Below, one piece after another: positions 26,706-36,560 of a stretch of 64,000 bases of DNA. The position numbers and the translations under genes were made by a program. The notes beneath the pieces are model-generated. The model was not told the DNA's origin, searched no databases, and worked only from the letters and a program-made list of their open reading frames with translations. The stretch spans positions 310,001-374,000 of the forward strand of contig NZ_CP031123.2 of the NCBI RefSeq assembly GCF_002843235.3, written 5' to 3'. Every line of letters starts with the position of its first letter. The stretch's first letter is position 1. The stretch comes from Providencia huaxiensis (lineage in GTDB: Bacteria; Pseudomonadota; Gammaproteobacteria; Enterobacterales; Enterobacteriaceae).

Positions 26706-28235
26706 TTATAATGATACGATATTATTTTTACCTGAAGATTTTGCCTTATAAAGTAACATATCAACTTGGCTTAAAATCTCTGATTCAGTTTGCCCTGACC
26801 AAGTTAAAAAGCCACCACTAAACGTTACTTTTAATTCACTAATATTAGACCAGTTCATTTTTTGAACACTCCTTCGCCATGCATTGATGCATTGCAACGC
26901 TTCATCATTGGTTAAACTAAGGAAAATAACAATAATTTCCTCCCCGCCATAGCGGAACAATAAATTATTTTTTCCAGCATATTTTTTGCCTTTATCACAT
27001 ACACCTTGAAGGACTAAGTCGCCAATAGCATGGCCATATTGGTCATTAATTCCTTTAAAATCATCAATATCAATCATTCCAATTGAGAATGCTGTTTTAG
27101 ACTCAATAAGTGATTTTAGGCAGTAATTAAATGCACGTCGGTTATACAGTCCTGTTAGTTCATCTTCTTGAGCAGCTTTTGTCGCAATACTTTTTTCTTG
27201 GTGCTGTTTATAAATTTCATCATAGATATTTAGCATTTCTTTTGAGTAAGTTGTTTCTTTTTTTTCATAACCATTTTTTATGGAAGAAAGTAACTCACTC
27301 ATCATGCGCTGGAAGTTTGCATTCCACAACATACTTACAGCGATATACAGAATAAAACTGATAATGCCTATTATGATAAATGAATGGCGATTATCATCTA
27401 TAAGATTTTGAAATTGTTCATTTTTGACGACCAATAGCATTATCCAATCAGGATCTGTAAACACATAGTAATAGATATAACTCTTTGTGAGTGGGTCATA
27501 AAAATAGTTTTGAACAGAGTTAATATTATCTAACCACTTGAGATTTGATATTTCACTGTAAATTTGTTGTTTATTGGCACTCATGATAATACGGCCATCT
27601 TTGTGTGCTATGTATAACTCGCCATTCAATGGGACTTTGATTTGGTTTAGAGGTTTGCTCATCTCATATAAGTCAAGATCCATAGAGACAAGCCCATAGT
27701 TGTTACCATTGGTGTCATAAAGACTTTTAGATGCACTGATGATAGGTTTATCAGTAAGGATATCTAAATATGGATAGGTAAAAGTGATTAAATTATTCTT
27801 ATTGGTATCATTTTTAAACCACGGCCGCGTATGAGGGCGGAAATCCTCATTAGAAATTTCTGGGATACTATTAAATTTTTCGCTTTTGTCCATGAATAAA
27901 ATATTAGAGATAAAGCGGCTTGAATTTAAGGTATATGAAATTAATTTTTTTAAATCGCCGGAATCTTTGAGTACAAAGTTAGACATCTCTTTCTGATTGG
28001 CGAAGCTGGACATAGTGACAATATTATTTTTAATATCACTAATTTGCTGGGTTGTCGACTGTATTGATGCATTATGCACTAATAGCGTAAATGTATCGTG
28101 TATATCCTTTTCTGTATTATTTTTGACATATACATAAAACCAGATGTTAGTAAGTAACATCGGGATAGCGAGCAATAAAATGGCCACGTAACTTTGTTTC
28201 TTAAATGACCAACCTGTTTTTTTTATATATAGCAT
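26706..28235 (-). CDS. Diguanylate cyclase with periplasmic sensor domain (CACHE-GGDEF)
   Basis: A 509-residue inner-membrane enzyme that makes c-di-GMP from two GTP. An N-terminal membrane helix (about 17-38), a periplasmic dCache-like domain (about 40-280), a second helix (about 285-305) and a GGDEF domain (about 350-509) are visible. The active site is RYGGEEI, a GGEEF variant with Ile; the upstream residues KNNL do not form an RxxD inhibitory site, so product inhibition may be absent. DELTGLYNRRAF and GDLVLQGV are standard GGDEF motifs. It follows bcsG after 360 bp in the same orientation, so it is probably the dedicated cyclase for the cellulose locus. Confidence 0.88.
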   Translation of the reverse strand: MLYIKKTGWSFKKQSYVAILLLAIPMLLTNIWFYVYVKNNTEKDIHDTFTLLVHNASIQSTTQQISDIKNNIVTMSSFANQKEMSNFVLKDSGDLKKLISYTLNSSRFISNILFMDKSEKFNSIPEISNEDFRPHTRPWFKNDTNKNNLITFTYPYLDILTDKPIISASKSLYDTNGNNYGLVSMDLDLYEMSKPLNQIKVPLNGELYIAHKDGRIIMSANKQQIYSEISNLKWLDNINSVQNYFYDPLTKSYIYYYVFTDPDWIMLLVVKNEQFQNLIDDNRHSFIIIGIISFILYIAVSMLWNANFQRMMSELLSSIKNGYEKKETTYSKEMLNIYDEIYKQHQEKSIATKAAQEDELTGLYNRRAFNYCLKSLIESKTAFSIGMIDIDDFKGINDQYGHAIGDLVLQGVCDKGKKYAGKNNLLFRYGGEEIIVIFLSLTNDEALQCINAWRRSVQKMNWSNISELKVTFSGGFLTWSGQTESEILSQVDMLLYKAKSSGKNNIVSL

Positions 28236-28596
28236 ATTTGGAATAGATATTTAAAAATAGTTATGTGACTGATTTGTTATATATTTGAAATTTTATAGTT
28301 TCATTATGAAACGTAATTACTGATTTAAGAGTGGTTCAACAGTCCGAACAGCATCGAATCTTCATTCGTGAGAAAGAAGATGTTGTTAATATGGAGTGTC
28401 GGTTCAATTATATCCGTATTTCGTATGGAAATGAATGTTTAAACTGTAATGACAATCAAATAAGATATAAATTTAAAATTTTTAATTTAGGTGGAGCTAT
28501 CTATCGGCATTACTCGCTATGCTGAAAGCATCAATCGAATATATTTTATTCTGATGGTCGCATTTGGTCTTTGACCACCAGAATAAGCGTTAAGGG
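28236..28596. other. Gene-free gap between cyclase gene and bcsG
   Basis: I find no convincing gene here. An imperfect stem TTCTGATGGTC/GACCACCAGAA near 28549-28584 lies close to the bcsG stop and may reduce read-through. A 64-codon plus-strand frame at 28331-28525 has no ribosome site or recognisable domain. The cyclase promoter is expected in the AT-rich stretch at 28240-28330. Confidence 0.4.
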
Positions 28597-30270
28597 CTAC
28601 GGTGTCGTTGGATAAGGCACCCATTTTTTGTTACTCATGCGAACATAAGACTTTCCTTTATAGTCTATGACAATGTAATTCGCATTCTCTGCCACCTTGG
28701 CGGTGATCGGTAAATTCGCAGTATATTTTGACCAATCTACCGTAGTATCAGAGAAAATTTTTCCATCAACAGCTCTTGCTACTAATTCGGAAATAGCTAA
28801 ATAGCTGCTTGGCTGGGTTAAAATAATCTCTTCTTTTGGTGGTAATGATTTCATTCCAATAAATTTTATACCGACAGGAACATCCGTAATTGTTGAATTT
28901 GGGATATCCCTTAAACCAGATATCTGCATTTTATCTCCTTTTAATGCAGCACCATGTTCAGGCGCAACAATCACCATGACATGACGTTCTGACTTCTCTA
29001 ATTCATCAAAGAAACTATTGAGTTGATCTAAGAGGATCTTCAAATCAGTATGATAGTCTGCAATTTTTTTATCTTTTACATTTCGATTACCGTCATGTAA
29101 GGGGATTAAGTTAAAGAATGTGGCAGTTCTTGGGTTATTTGAGTGTTTTATTGTATTCAACCATTCTCTAAGAATATCTTGGTCATTATATATTGGCGTT
29201 CCATCAAAAGCGGTGATTTGATGAGAGAGATTAGCTTGAGATTGCAGTGGTGCTTTTAACCCTGCATAGTCTCTTAGGCCAGATAAATAGTTACCATAAT
29301 CACCTTTATGATCCATTATCAAATATTCTTCAAAACCAAGATTAGCTAAATTATCCAGCAGCAGGCACTGTTTATCGGCTTCTTCATAAAGACTTTGATG
29401 CGGATCTTGCCCACAGCTTGCTCGTAATAAGCGAATCGATGCTGGCCCACTGTAAGTGGTGGCTGAGTTAAAGTTTTTAAATAAGATATCGAACCGTTTC
29501 CAAATAGGGTGATTGATAAGCTCTGTATCATCAAAATCATCCCAAGAGAGAGAGCATATGTTTATCATCAATACATCAAAGGGCTGGGCTTCACTTGGTA
29601 ACGATGTTAAAAACTGCGTTTTTCTTTGCTTTTCATAAAGATGAAATTGTTCTAACCATTTATTGAGTGTTTCATCGGTTGGTTCACCTGTTTGTAGAGG
29701 TTGAATATTGCTATTCGTTGTTTGCCTTTCCGATGAACCGATAGTGGTTGTGGCGACAGGTTGGGTAAACGACACTTTAAAATCAATCACATTTGAAATG
29801 TTAAGCCAGACTATTCCAATGACAACAAAGGTTGAATAGCGGATCCAATTCGCGGAAAAAATATAGATAACAAGCAGAATAAAAGCAGCCGCTAGCATTT
29901 TTACATTAATGAACCTAACGATGAGTTCATATAAATACTCAGCAGAAAAACCGGTAATTTGGTCTTTTTGTTGCCAAATACTCTCCATGCTAGGAAGCCA
30001 GCTATCTAAGTAGAGTAATGCTATTCCTATCGGAATTGCTATCCAATAGCGAAGTTTACTTATTTTTGCCCAGGGGATAGGGAGTAATAAGAATGCAATA
30101 AATAATAAATTCTCGAAGGCATTAAAATTGAGGTAGCCATACCACAATAGTCCAAATTTAAGAAGAAAATAGAAATTCCAGCCTTTTAAACCATAGTAAT
30201 ATGGACGAGTATCTGTATTTTTAGCGTGTAATGTTGAGTGATTCATTGTTATCTTTTTATTTTTGCCCAT
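28597..30270 (-). CDS. bcsG: Cellulose phosphoethanolamine transferase BcsG
   Basis: A 557-residue inner-membrane enzyme that decorates cellulose with phosphoethanolamine. The N-terminal half has several membrane helices (up to about residue 165). The periplasmic alkaline-phosphatase-fold domain contains YSGPASIRLLRASCGQ, which includes the catalytic serine in the SGPA motif and the conserved cysteine, FDGTPIYNDQ, and the metal ligand motif APEHGAAL. Length equals that of E. coli BcsG (559). It lies 180 bp after bcsE, in the bcsEG unit that is divergent from bcsRQABZC. bcsF, which separates the two in E. coli, is missing. Confidence 0.93.
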   Translation of the reverse strand: MGKNKKITMNHSTLHAKNTDTRPYYYGLKGWNFYFLLKFGLLWYGYLNFNAFENLLFIAFLLLPIPWAKISKLRYWIAIPIGIALLYLDSWLPSMESIWQQKDQITGFSAEYLYELIVRFINVKMLAAAFILLVIYIFSANWIRYSTFVVIGIVWLNISNVIDFKVSFTQPVATTTIGSSERQTTNSNIQPLQTGEPTDETLNKWLEQFHLYEKQRKTQFLTSLPSEAQPFDVLMINICSLSWDDFDDTELINHPIWKRFDILFKNFNSATTYSGPASIRLLRASCGQDPHQSLYEEADKQCLLLDNLANLGFEEYLIMDHKGDYGNYLSGLRDYAGLKAPLQSQANLSHQITAFDGTPIYNDQDILREWLNTIKHSNNPRTATFFNLIPLHDGNRNVKDKKIADYHTDLKILLDQLNSFFDELEKSERHVMVIVAPEHGAALKGDKMQISGLRDIPNSTITDVPVGIKFIGMKSLPPKEEIILTQPSSYLAISELVARAVDGKIFSDTTVDWSKYTANLPITAKVAENANYIVIDYKGKSYVRMSNKKWVPYPTTP

Positions 30271-30403
30271 AAAAATCGGCAGAAATTGATAAAGAGTCCT
30301 TTAAATAGCGGTATTGAGTACTCTCTAATCAATTAAATAGCATATTTGGATAAAAATAAGCTATTAAGCCTGCACGTCATGCTTTGGACGTATGATAAAT
30401 ATT

Positions 30404-30427
30404 AATCTTTTACGCAAGTAAAAGATT
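30404..30427 (-). terminator. Stem-loop between bcsE and bcsG
   Basis: AATCTTTTAC (30404-30413) and GTAAAAGATT (30418-30427) form a perfect 10-bp stem with a GCAA tetraloop just after the bcsE stop. There is no good T-run, so it may be an attenuator or mRNA stabiliser instead of a full terminator. Confidence 0.5.
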
Positions 30428-30450
30428 ACTAATGTTAATCAATCTATGTT

Positions 30451-31974
30451 TTAGCTGAACTTGAGTGTCACAGGTTTTGGTGTATAAGGCTGTTTTCTTG
30501 ACACTAAATTAGCGGGTATATCTTGTATTTCTGTATTGGCATTTTCTATAACATTTTGTATCAATTGGCTATTTCTGAAAGCAGTTACGTGTTTTCTGAT
30601 ATCTTTATCTCGATTAAATACCTGTTTATTTTTAAAGATATGTTCAATAGGTAATTGAAAAATATTACTTAAAGCCTTTTGTTCATCCACCAATCGGCAT
30701 GATGAAAGGAAAAGATATATGTTATTGTCCAAAATAGTGAGTATGTCGCCATGTCGTCTTATCTTACATAACGGTAGGGCTTGTTTAGCTGGTAAACCAT
30801 TTACGGTCGTAAAAATGAATAATAAACCACGGGCATCTTCAGGCAGAAATTCATTTCCCAAGAGGATGTTGATGGAATCCATAAAATTGTCTGGGGAGAC
30901 AAAACCTTTGATGCGTAATGCTTTCATTCCTTCAATGACGGGATGAATATCATTAAGTAATGCTTTTGAATATGTTTGATTTTGAATGCTTTCCAATAGC
31001 GAAAGAAACTGTGTCAGTGTCGTACCGTATCGTATTACAAGATTAGCTCCGCAAGTCAGTAAAAGCCTTTCATCACTAGAGCGAATGCACGGGGTGACTT
31101 CTGCGACAACGAGTTTAAGGTGTTTTCCTCTAATTGAGCGAATATGGTGTATTTTCTCTGCCAGCTCATCGATATCACCTATTTCATTAATAGATAAAAC
31201 CAATGTGGCCGAATAGGAATGCTCCGCAATATTAATTATTTCTTTATTAGACTTAATTGATATCCAATTATCAGAATGCAGTATTTTATTAGCCATAACT
31301 TTTTCATGGATATAGTAAATATTACTGTCATTTCTATAGTTAATAGTATTTTCTGTTTTATTATCTAACATTAACTTGTTATCTCTAAGTGTTAATGCTA
31401 ATTGCTCATTAGATAATATTGTATTCACACTGAACCAATAACAAATATCAAGAATGTAGCCTTGAGGGGGATGGGTGAGTAGTGAGAAACCACTTAACAG
31501 CTTGAACTTATTAACTAATAAATCTTTCAATTGATGAGTGCTATTACTGTCACTGATGAAAAGAACGCTACAGTTATATTTAATGCAGGCTAACTTAATG
31601 TTTTTTAAGAAAACACCTAAAGATGCAGTGAGGTATTCATTTGGAATAAAAAAGACAACTAATGAGTTTTTATGCATCTTGAGTTGTTTTATATATTCTT
31701 TCAAATTTAAAGGGTTGCTGACTTTTCTACGATTGAACAGATTAATCCTATTATCTTCGTATGCATTATCAACTTTATTTTGATAATAGTTATGCACTTT
31801 GCTGTCAATATTAACATTTAATTTACAATCGTTATTAAAAAGAATCACCTGGTTTATAAAGTTTTTTATATCGACTTTTTTGGTATTTAACCAATATATT
31901 TCTTTAGGTTTCATGTTTTGAGCATTGCCATCAAGATAATTGATGCCTAAAGCATAAGTAACGGTATTGTTCAT
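30451..31974 (-). CDS. bcsE: Cellulose biosynthesis c-di-GMP-binding protein BcsE
   Basis: A 507-residue cytoplasmic protein (E. coli BcsE has 523). It belongs to the Bcs secretion complex and binds c-di-GMP through its C-terminal GIL domain. The RxGD-type ligand motif is visible in CKIRRHGDILTILD near residue 400. The N-terminal and central parts are degenerate receiver/NTPase-like domains without catalytic residues. Start at the ATG at 31974. It is divergent from bcsR, leaving a 191-bp shared promoter region. In enterobacteria BcsE interacts with BcsR, BcsQ and BcsF; bcsF is not found here. Confidence 0.92.
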   Translation of the reverse strand: MNNTVTYALGINYLDGNAQNMKPKEIYWLNTKKVDIKNFINQVILFNNDCKLNVNIDSKVHNYYQNKVDNAYEDNRINLFNRRKVSNPLNLKEYIKQLKMHKNSLVVFFIPNEYLTASLGVFLKNIKLACIKYNCSVLFISDSNSTHQLKDLLVNKFKLLSGFSLLTHPPQGYILDICYWFSVNTILSNEQLALTLRDNKLMLDNKTENTINYRNDSNIYYIHEKVMANKILHSDNWISIKSNKEIINIAEHSYSATLVLSINEIGDIDELAEKIHHIRSIRGKHLKLVVAEVTPCIRSSDERLLLTCGANLVIRYGTTLTQFLSLLESIQNQTYSKALLNDIHPVIEGMKALRIKGFVSPDNFMDSINILLGNEFLPEDARGLLFIFTTVNGLPAKQALPLCKIRRHGDILTILDNNIYLFLSSCRLVDEQKALSNIFQLPIEHIFKNKQVFNRDKDIRKHVTAFRNSQLIQNVIENANTEIQDIPANLVSRKQPYTPKPVTLKFS

Positions 31975-32063
31975 ATATTTATTCTTATTGTGACTAAGTG
32001 GATATCACTATCATTAATTGCATTTGATAAGCTTTGTAATAATATGTATCATATTTCACACAT

Positions 32064-32092
32064 TTGATAGCAACTGTAACATTATATATCAT
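32064..32092 (+). promoter_or_regulatory. Candidate sigma-70 promoter for bcsRQABZC
   Basis: TTGATA (32064-32069) and TATCAT (32087-32092) are separated by 17 bp, about 75 bp upstream of bcsR in the bcsE-bcsR divergent region. The hexamers are good but the surrounding region is AT-rich, so chance matches are easy. Confidence 0.4.
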
Positions 32093-32165
32093 CGTGCGCA
32101 ATTGCATGGCAAGTTACTGGCATAGGAATTAACCTGTTTTTTTCCACCCTAAGCTTTATTAATCC

Positions 32166-32399
32166 ATGGCTTTGGTAAGTTATTATTTAACTAATAAAAA
32201 TCAAAAAATGAAAACAAAAACATTATTAAAAACCGAGAACACATCATTTATCGAATATACGGACATAGAAAATCTAGAACATGAGTTCACTTTTAGTGAT
32301 TTTGAATACCAAGAGATAAAAGATAATACCACCTATAATATTCTGAAAAGTAAATGGGCTTTATTAGCAGATAGTGCTGATATTTCTTCTCGGAGCTAG
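32166..32399 (+). CDS. bcsR: Cellulose biosynthesis protein BcsR
   Basis: A 77-residue protein (E. coli BcsR has 62). It is the small partner of BcsQ in the Bcs complex. The C-terminal YNILKSKWALLADSAD resembles E. coli ALKRWPLLAEFA. Either ATG 32166 or an in-frame ATG at 32208 could be the start; the second would give a size closer to E. coli. It lies 5 bp upstream of bcsQ, as in other bcs operons. Identification rests on position plus the C-terminal motif. Confidence 0.8.
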   Translation: MALVSYYLTNKNQKMKTKTLLKTENTSFIEYTDIENLEHEFTFSDFEYQEIKDNTTYNILKSKWALLADSADISSRS

Positions 32400-32404
32400 C
32401 CACG

Positions 32405-33139
32405 ATGCCTATTATTTCTCTGAAAGGCCTTCGAGGGGGCGTGGGGACAACAACATTGTCTTCCGCCTTAGCGTGGGAATTAAATAAGCTTGGCGAAAAA
32501 GTTATCGTAATAGATATGTCGCCAGATAACTTGTTGCGCTTACATTTTAATAGTGATTTTAGCGACCCTTCGGGTTGGGCGAACGCCATTTACGAAAATA
32601 AAAGCTGGGAAACTACGGCATGGGAATATAAGGATAACTTACTGTTTATTCCATTTGGAATATTAAGTAGTAAAGAAAAGGAAGCAATGCTGGTTAATCA
32701 GAATATATTTTCTTTTTGGACTTCTAATATTGATAAAATAAAGAACAGAACAGAATATAATTGGGTCGTTATTGATCTCCCAACAAACAGTTATTCTCAA
32801 TGTTCCCCGATGGAACAAATTAGTGATATTGTTGTTAATATTGCTGTCCCTGAAACTAATTGTCATACCAGAATATTTCAAGAGTCTGAAATTAATGGTT
32901 ATTTACTTGCCAATAAGTTTGATGTGCGCAGTGAATTACAAAATGATATTTATCAATACTGGACACATAGATTAGATAATCTTTTACCTATTGCGATTCA
33001 TCATGATGAATCAATTATGGAATCGGCAGCATCTAAATGTCCGGTTGGGCAATATCGGCCTGAATCTTTAGGGGCGAGTGAAATTCATGCTCTCGCGATC
33101 TGGTGCTTAACACACGCTAAAAAAATGGATATTCAGTAA
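32405..33139 (+). CDS. bcsQ: Cellulose biosynthesis ATPase BcsQ (MinD/ParA family)
   Basis: A 244-residue SIMIBI ATPase that localises and assembles the cellulose synthase at the pole. The deviant Walker A is GLRGGVGTTTLSSALAW (8-24), followed by VIDMSPDNLLRLHF (38-51) and VVIDLPTNS. The protein aligns end to end with E. coli BcsQ (PVGQYRPESLGASEIHALAIWCL at the C-terminus). Unlike E. coli K-12, no premature stop is present. It follows bcsR by 5 bp and precedes bcsA by 1 bp, so translation is tightly coupled. Confidence 0.95.
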   Translation: MPIISLKGLRGGVGTTTLSSALAWELNKLGEKVIVIDMSPDNLLRLHFNSDFSDPSGWANAIYENKSWETTAWEYKDNLLFIPFGILSSKEKEAMLVNQNIFSFWTSNIDKIKNRTEYNWVVIDLPTNSYSQCSPMEQISDIVVNIAVPETNCHTRIFQESEINGYLLANKFDVRSELQNDIYQYWTHRLDNLLPIAIHHDESIMESAASKCPVGQYRPESLGASEIHALAIWCLTHAKKMDIQ

Positions 33140-35084
33140 TATGAAAGAAGTTAATTCTGATTTACTGAGCGGATTATCATTTTTTTCGCTTGTTGCACGT
33201 TATCGGGTTTATCGCACACATCAAAGCTCTGTGCTTGCATCTGTGATGACTTGCCTAACATTATTAATATTAGGTATTTTTTGTAATTACAATTCTAACT
33301 CTTGGAAAAAACTAAGGAATAATCATCAAGATTATTATCCTAAAATAAATCCTTTAAGCCCTAAGCCTCTCGATTTTATTCGGTATGTGATCCAGTCTTG
33401 CGTGTTACTTGTCTTTAAAACGAATGCTGCACATAGATTACCTAAATGTATGTATCCTTTTTGGAAGAGCATGCAGTGTTATCGTTTGAAGTTTCATCAT
33501 TGGCTGGCAGAGTTACCCAATAAAATGGGGTATGAACAGCCAGAAGATAAAGCGTTAGATCGAAAAATTGCTCAACCTAGCAGGCTTAGAAAAGTCATGT
33601 TATCGGTGATCATTCTTATTTGTACTCTTATTGCATTATTATGTATCACGCAACCTTTTGACCTTTGGTCACAATTTATCTTTGTACTGCTTCTTTGGGG
33701 AATTGCAATGGTGATCCGCAGGATCCCAGGGCGCTTATCTTCCCTTATGATGATCGTTTTATCATTAACGATTTCATGTCGCTATATTTGGTGGCGTTAT
33801 ACATCAACACTGAATTGGGATGACCCGCTTAGCTTGATTTGTGGCTTATTGCTGCTAGGTGCAGAAACATATGCATGGTTGGTTTTGGTACTAGGATTTA
33901 TACAAATCGTGTGGCCACTGAACCGTAAACCTGTTGCGCTTCCTGCGGATACAACCATGTGGCCATCAGTAGACATCATGGTTCCAACATATAACGAACC
34001 TATTAGCGTCATTAAACCGACGATTTATGCCTGTTTAGGTATGGATTGGCCTAAAGATAAAATAAATATTTATATTTTAGATGATGGTGGCAGGAATGAG
34101 TTCCATCAATTTGCAAATGAAGTCGGTGTTAATTATGTTGCAAGGCCGACGCACGAGTACGCAAAAGCAGGTAACATTAACAATGCATTACGCTTTACAA
34201 CAGGTGAGTTTGTGGCTATTTTTGACTGTGACCACATACCAACCCGATCATTCCTGCAATTAACCATGGGCGGCTTTTTGAAAGAAAAGCGGCTTGCAGT
34301 TGTTCAAACTCCACACCATTTTTTCTCGCCTGATCCCTTTGAGCGTAATCTGCATAATTTCCGAGAAACACCAAATGAAGGCTCATTATTTTATGGATTA
34401 TTGCAAGATGGTAATGATACTTGGGATGCCACTTTTTTCTGTGGCTCATGCGCAATTATTCGACGTGTTGCGCTAGATGAAGTCGGTGGTATAGCGGTTG
34501 AAACAGTCACTGAAGATGCTCATACTTCTTTGAAATTACACAGAAAAGGATGGAGTTCAGCCTATATTAGAATACCTTTAGCCGCAGGGTTGGCAACTGA
34601 AAGTTTATCTTCACATATTGGCCAACGTATTCGTTGGGCTAGGGGTATGGTGCAAATTTTCCGTTTAGATAATCCTCTCTTTGGTAAAGGATTAAAACTT
34701 GTTCAGCGCTTATGCTACGCAAATGCGATGTTACATTTTTTATCTGGGATACCTCGAATTATTTTTCTTGTGGCACCTTTAGCTTTCTTGTTACTCCATG
34801 CCTACATTATTTTTGCGCCAGCTTTAGCCATTGCCCTGTATGTCATTCCTCACATGGTTCAGGCCAGCCTGACTAACTCTAAAATACAGGGGAAATATAG
34901 ACATACTTTTTGGAGTGAAATTTATGAAACTGTTTTGGCTTGGTATATCGCAAGGCCAACGACGGTTGCTTTGTTTAGTCCTCATAAAGGAAAGTTTAAT
35001 GTTACGCCTAAAGGGGGATTAATTGGGTCGAGTATTCAATGAGTTGATAATGGGGTAAACTGAGCTTTTCTGTTGAGGTTTAGT

Positions 35085-35360
35085 ATGGCTACCATTTCAG
35101 TAAAATGCCGATTCTGTGGGTTAACCGACCCTGTTAAAAAACATGGCACCGGCAATGGAGGTCATCCCCGTTATCGCTGTCAGGCCTGTTGCCGCACTTT
35201 TCAACTCGATTATACCTACAACGCTTGTCAGCCCGGCATCAAAGAGCAAGTGGTTGAGCTTGCCATGAATAATGCGGGTATTCGTGACACCGCTAGGGCA
35301 TTACATATCAGTATCAATGCCGTCGTCCGCACTTTAAAAAACTCTCGCCACGGAATGTAA
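35085..35360 (+). CDS. insA: IS1-family InsA (regulator/DNA-binding)
   Basis: A 91-residue protein with a zinc-finger N-terminus (C-x2-C ... C-x2-C: CRFCGLT and CQACCRTF) and an HTH (IRDTARALHISINAVVRTL). InsA alone represses transposition; read-through by a -1 shift at the A6C heptamer makes the InsAB' transposase. ATG 35085 is preceded by a weak GAGG. Confidence 0.88.
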   Translation: MATISVKCRFCGLTDPVKKHGTGNGGHPRYRCQACCRTFQLDYTYNACQPGIKEQVVELAMNNAGIRDTARALHISINAVVRTLKNSRHGM

Positions 35361-35782
35361 CAACACTGCCCCTAGATAACCTACAAATTCAGCTCATTTG
35401 TGAGGTCGATGAGATGTGGTCATTTATCGGTAACAAAAAAAGTCAGCGTTGGTTGTGGTATGCATGGGAGCCTCGCTTAAAGCGGATTATCGCTCATGTA
35501 TTTGGTTCCCGAAGCAAGAAAACACTGGGGAAATTGTTAAAACTGCTGTCTGGGTTCCGTATCGCTTTTTGGTGTACGGATGGTTACAGGGCGTACAAAG
35601 AGACACTCCCTAGCGAAAAACACATTTTAGGAAAGCTATATACACAGCGAATTGAGCGTGAAAATCTGACGTTGCGTAACCGATTGAAACGACTTAATCG
35701 CAAGACGTTAGGGTATTCAAAATCATCCGGCATGCATGACAAGATCATTGGGACTTTCATTGAGCGAGAGTATTACGTTTGA
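35339..35782 (+). CDS. insB: IS1-family InsB' transposase part, made by -1 frameshift from insA
   Basis: The -1 frame continues from the AAAAAAC heptamer through DNLQIQLICEVDEMWSFIGN, CTDGYRAYKE and IERENLTLRNRLKRLNRKTL to FIEREYYV, the IS1 DDE catalytic part: Asp in EVDEMW, Asp in CTDGY and Glu in IEREN. There is no stop between the heptamer and 35782. An internal start near 35414 could give InsB alone. Confidence 0.88.
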   Translation, partial: KLSPRNVTTLPLDNLQIQLICEVDEMWSFIGNKKSQRWLWYAWEPRLKRIIAHVFGSRSKKTLGKLLKLLSGFRIAFWCTDGYRAYKETLPSEKHILGKLYTQRIERENLTLRNRLKRLNRKTLGYSKSSGMHDKIIGTFIEREYYV

Positions 35783-36560
35783 AATGCCATCAACCCTTTG
35801 GATACGTGACCATTAATTGATGAAGAATATATTGATTGGAATATTAACAAGCCTTATGTCTTTTTAGCTTTATTAAATATAGTGGGGCTTTTGTTTGGAA
35901 TATGGCGATTAGCGGTAGGTCCAGCAGATGAAATACCTACAGTCATCATGAGTATGTTATGGGTCGTTTATAACATGATTATTCTTGGTGGGGCAGTTGC
36001 TGTCTCTTTAGAGGCTAAACAGGTTCGTAATGCTCATCGTGTTGAAATCAATATACCAGCGATCATTATGACAAATTCAGGTCATTTATATCCTTGCACA
36101 TTATCTGATTATTCAGATGGCGGTATGGGCGTTAAGTTACCGACGAGCAACCCAATTAAAGTTAATGAGAGCCTCCATTTAATTTTAAAACGTGGACAGC
36201 GTGAGTTTTCTTTTCCGATTACAGCCGTTCGTTTGAATAAACTCTATATTGGATTTCAGCTTAAAAAGATGTCAAAACAACAACATATTGATTTTATTCA
36301 ATGTACATTTGCACGAGCAGATACCTGGGCACAGTGGCAAGCTCAATTTAAACACGATAGACCAATTAGCAGCATGTGGGATATTTTTAAATTAGGATTT
36401 AAGGGGTATCAAATACTCTCCGAAAAATCTTCACCGATTGTTAATCTCCCGTTTAAAGGATTCATCAGTACGATTAGCTGGCTTAATAGTTTTGTACCAG
36501 AATTCAGTAAACGTAAACATTCAAATAATTAATCTTACTAATAAATTTTACATACCGTAT

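Larger units (their letters stand above)
35026..35811 (+). mobile_element. IS1-family insertion sequence (786 bp) in bcsA
   Basis: The ends are imperfect 23-bp inverted repeats: GGTCGAGTATTCAATGAGTT at the left and, reading in from the right, GGTCACGTATCCAAAGGGTT. Both encode the IS1 gene pair insA and insB. A slippery heptamer AAAAAAC at 35336-35342 provides the -1 frameshift for InsAB'. Both frames are intact, so the element may be active. Confidence 0.92.
35018..35819. repeat. 8-bp target duplications flanking the IS1-family insertion in bcsA
   Basis: ATTAATTG occurs at 35018-35025 and again at 35812-35819, directly abutting the IS ends. This is within the 8-10 bp range usual for IS1 and shows a simple, single transposition event. 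Confidence 0.9.
33141..36532 (+). pseudogene. bcsA: Cellulose synthase catalytic subunit BcsA, disrupted by an IS1-family element
   Basis: BcsA polymerises UDP-glucose and exports the glucan; it is activated by c-di-GMP on its PilZ domain. The 5' part (33141-35025) has the transmembrane region and the GT2 domain with DDGG, DCDH, TED and QRIRW. The 3' part (35820-36532) has the last membrane helices and the PilZ domain (KQVRNAHR, DYSDGGMG). Between them is a 786-bp IS1-family element flanked by ATTAATTG duplications. Removing the IS and one repeat gives VTPKGGLIDEEYIDWNINKP in frame with no other defect, so the gene was intact before a recent insertion. The 5' product would lack the PilZ domain. 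Confidence 0.95.

Noticed and set aside
28331..28525. A 64-codon plus-strand gene between the cyclase gene and bcsG
   Set aside because: GTG start without a ribosome site, no recognisable motif, and it lies in a probable promoter/terminator region.
30271..30450. A hidden bcsF gene
   Set aside because: All frames are broken by stops and no helix of suitable length could be found.
36438..36560. A longer BcsB starting at 36438
   Set aside because: It would overlap bcsA by 95 bp and put 40 extra residues in front of a normal signal peptide.
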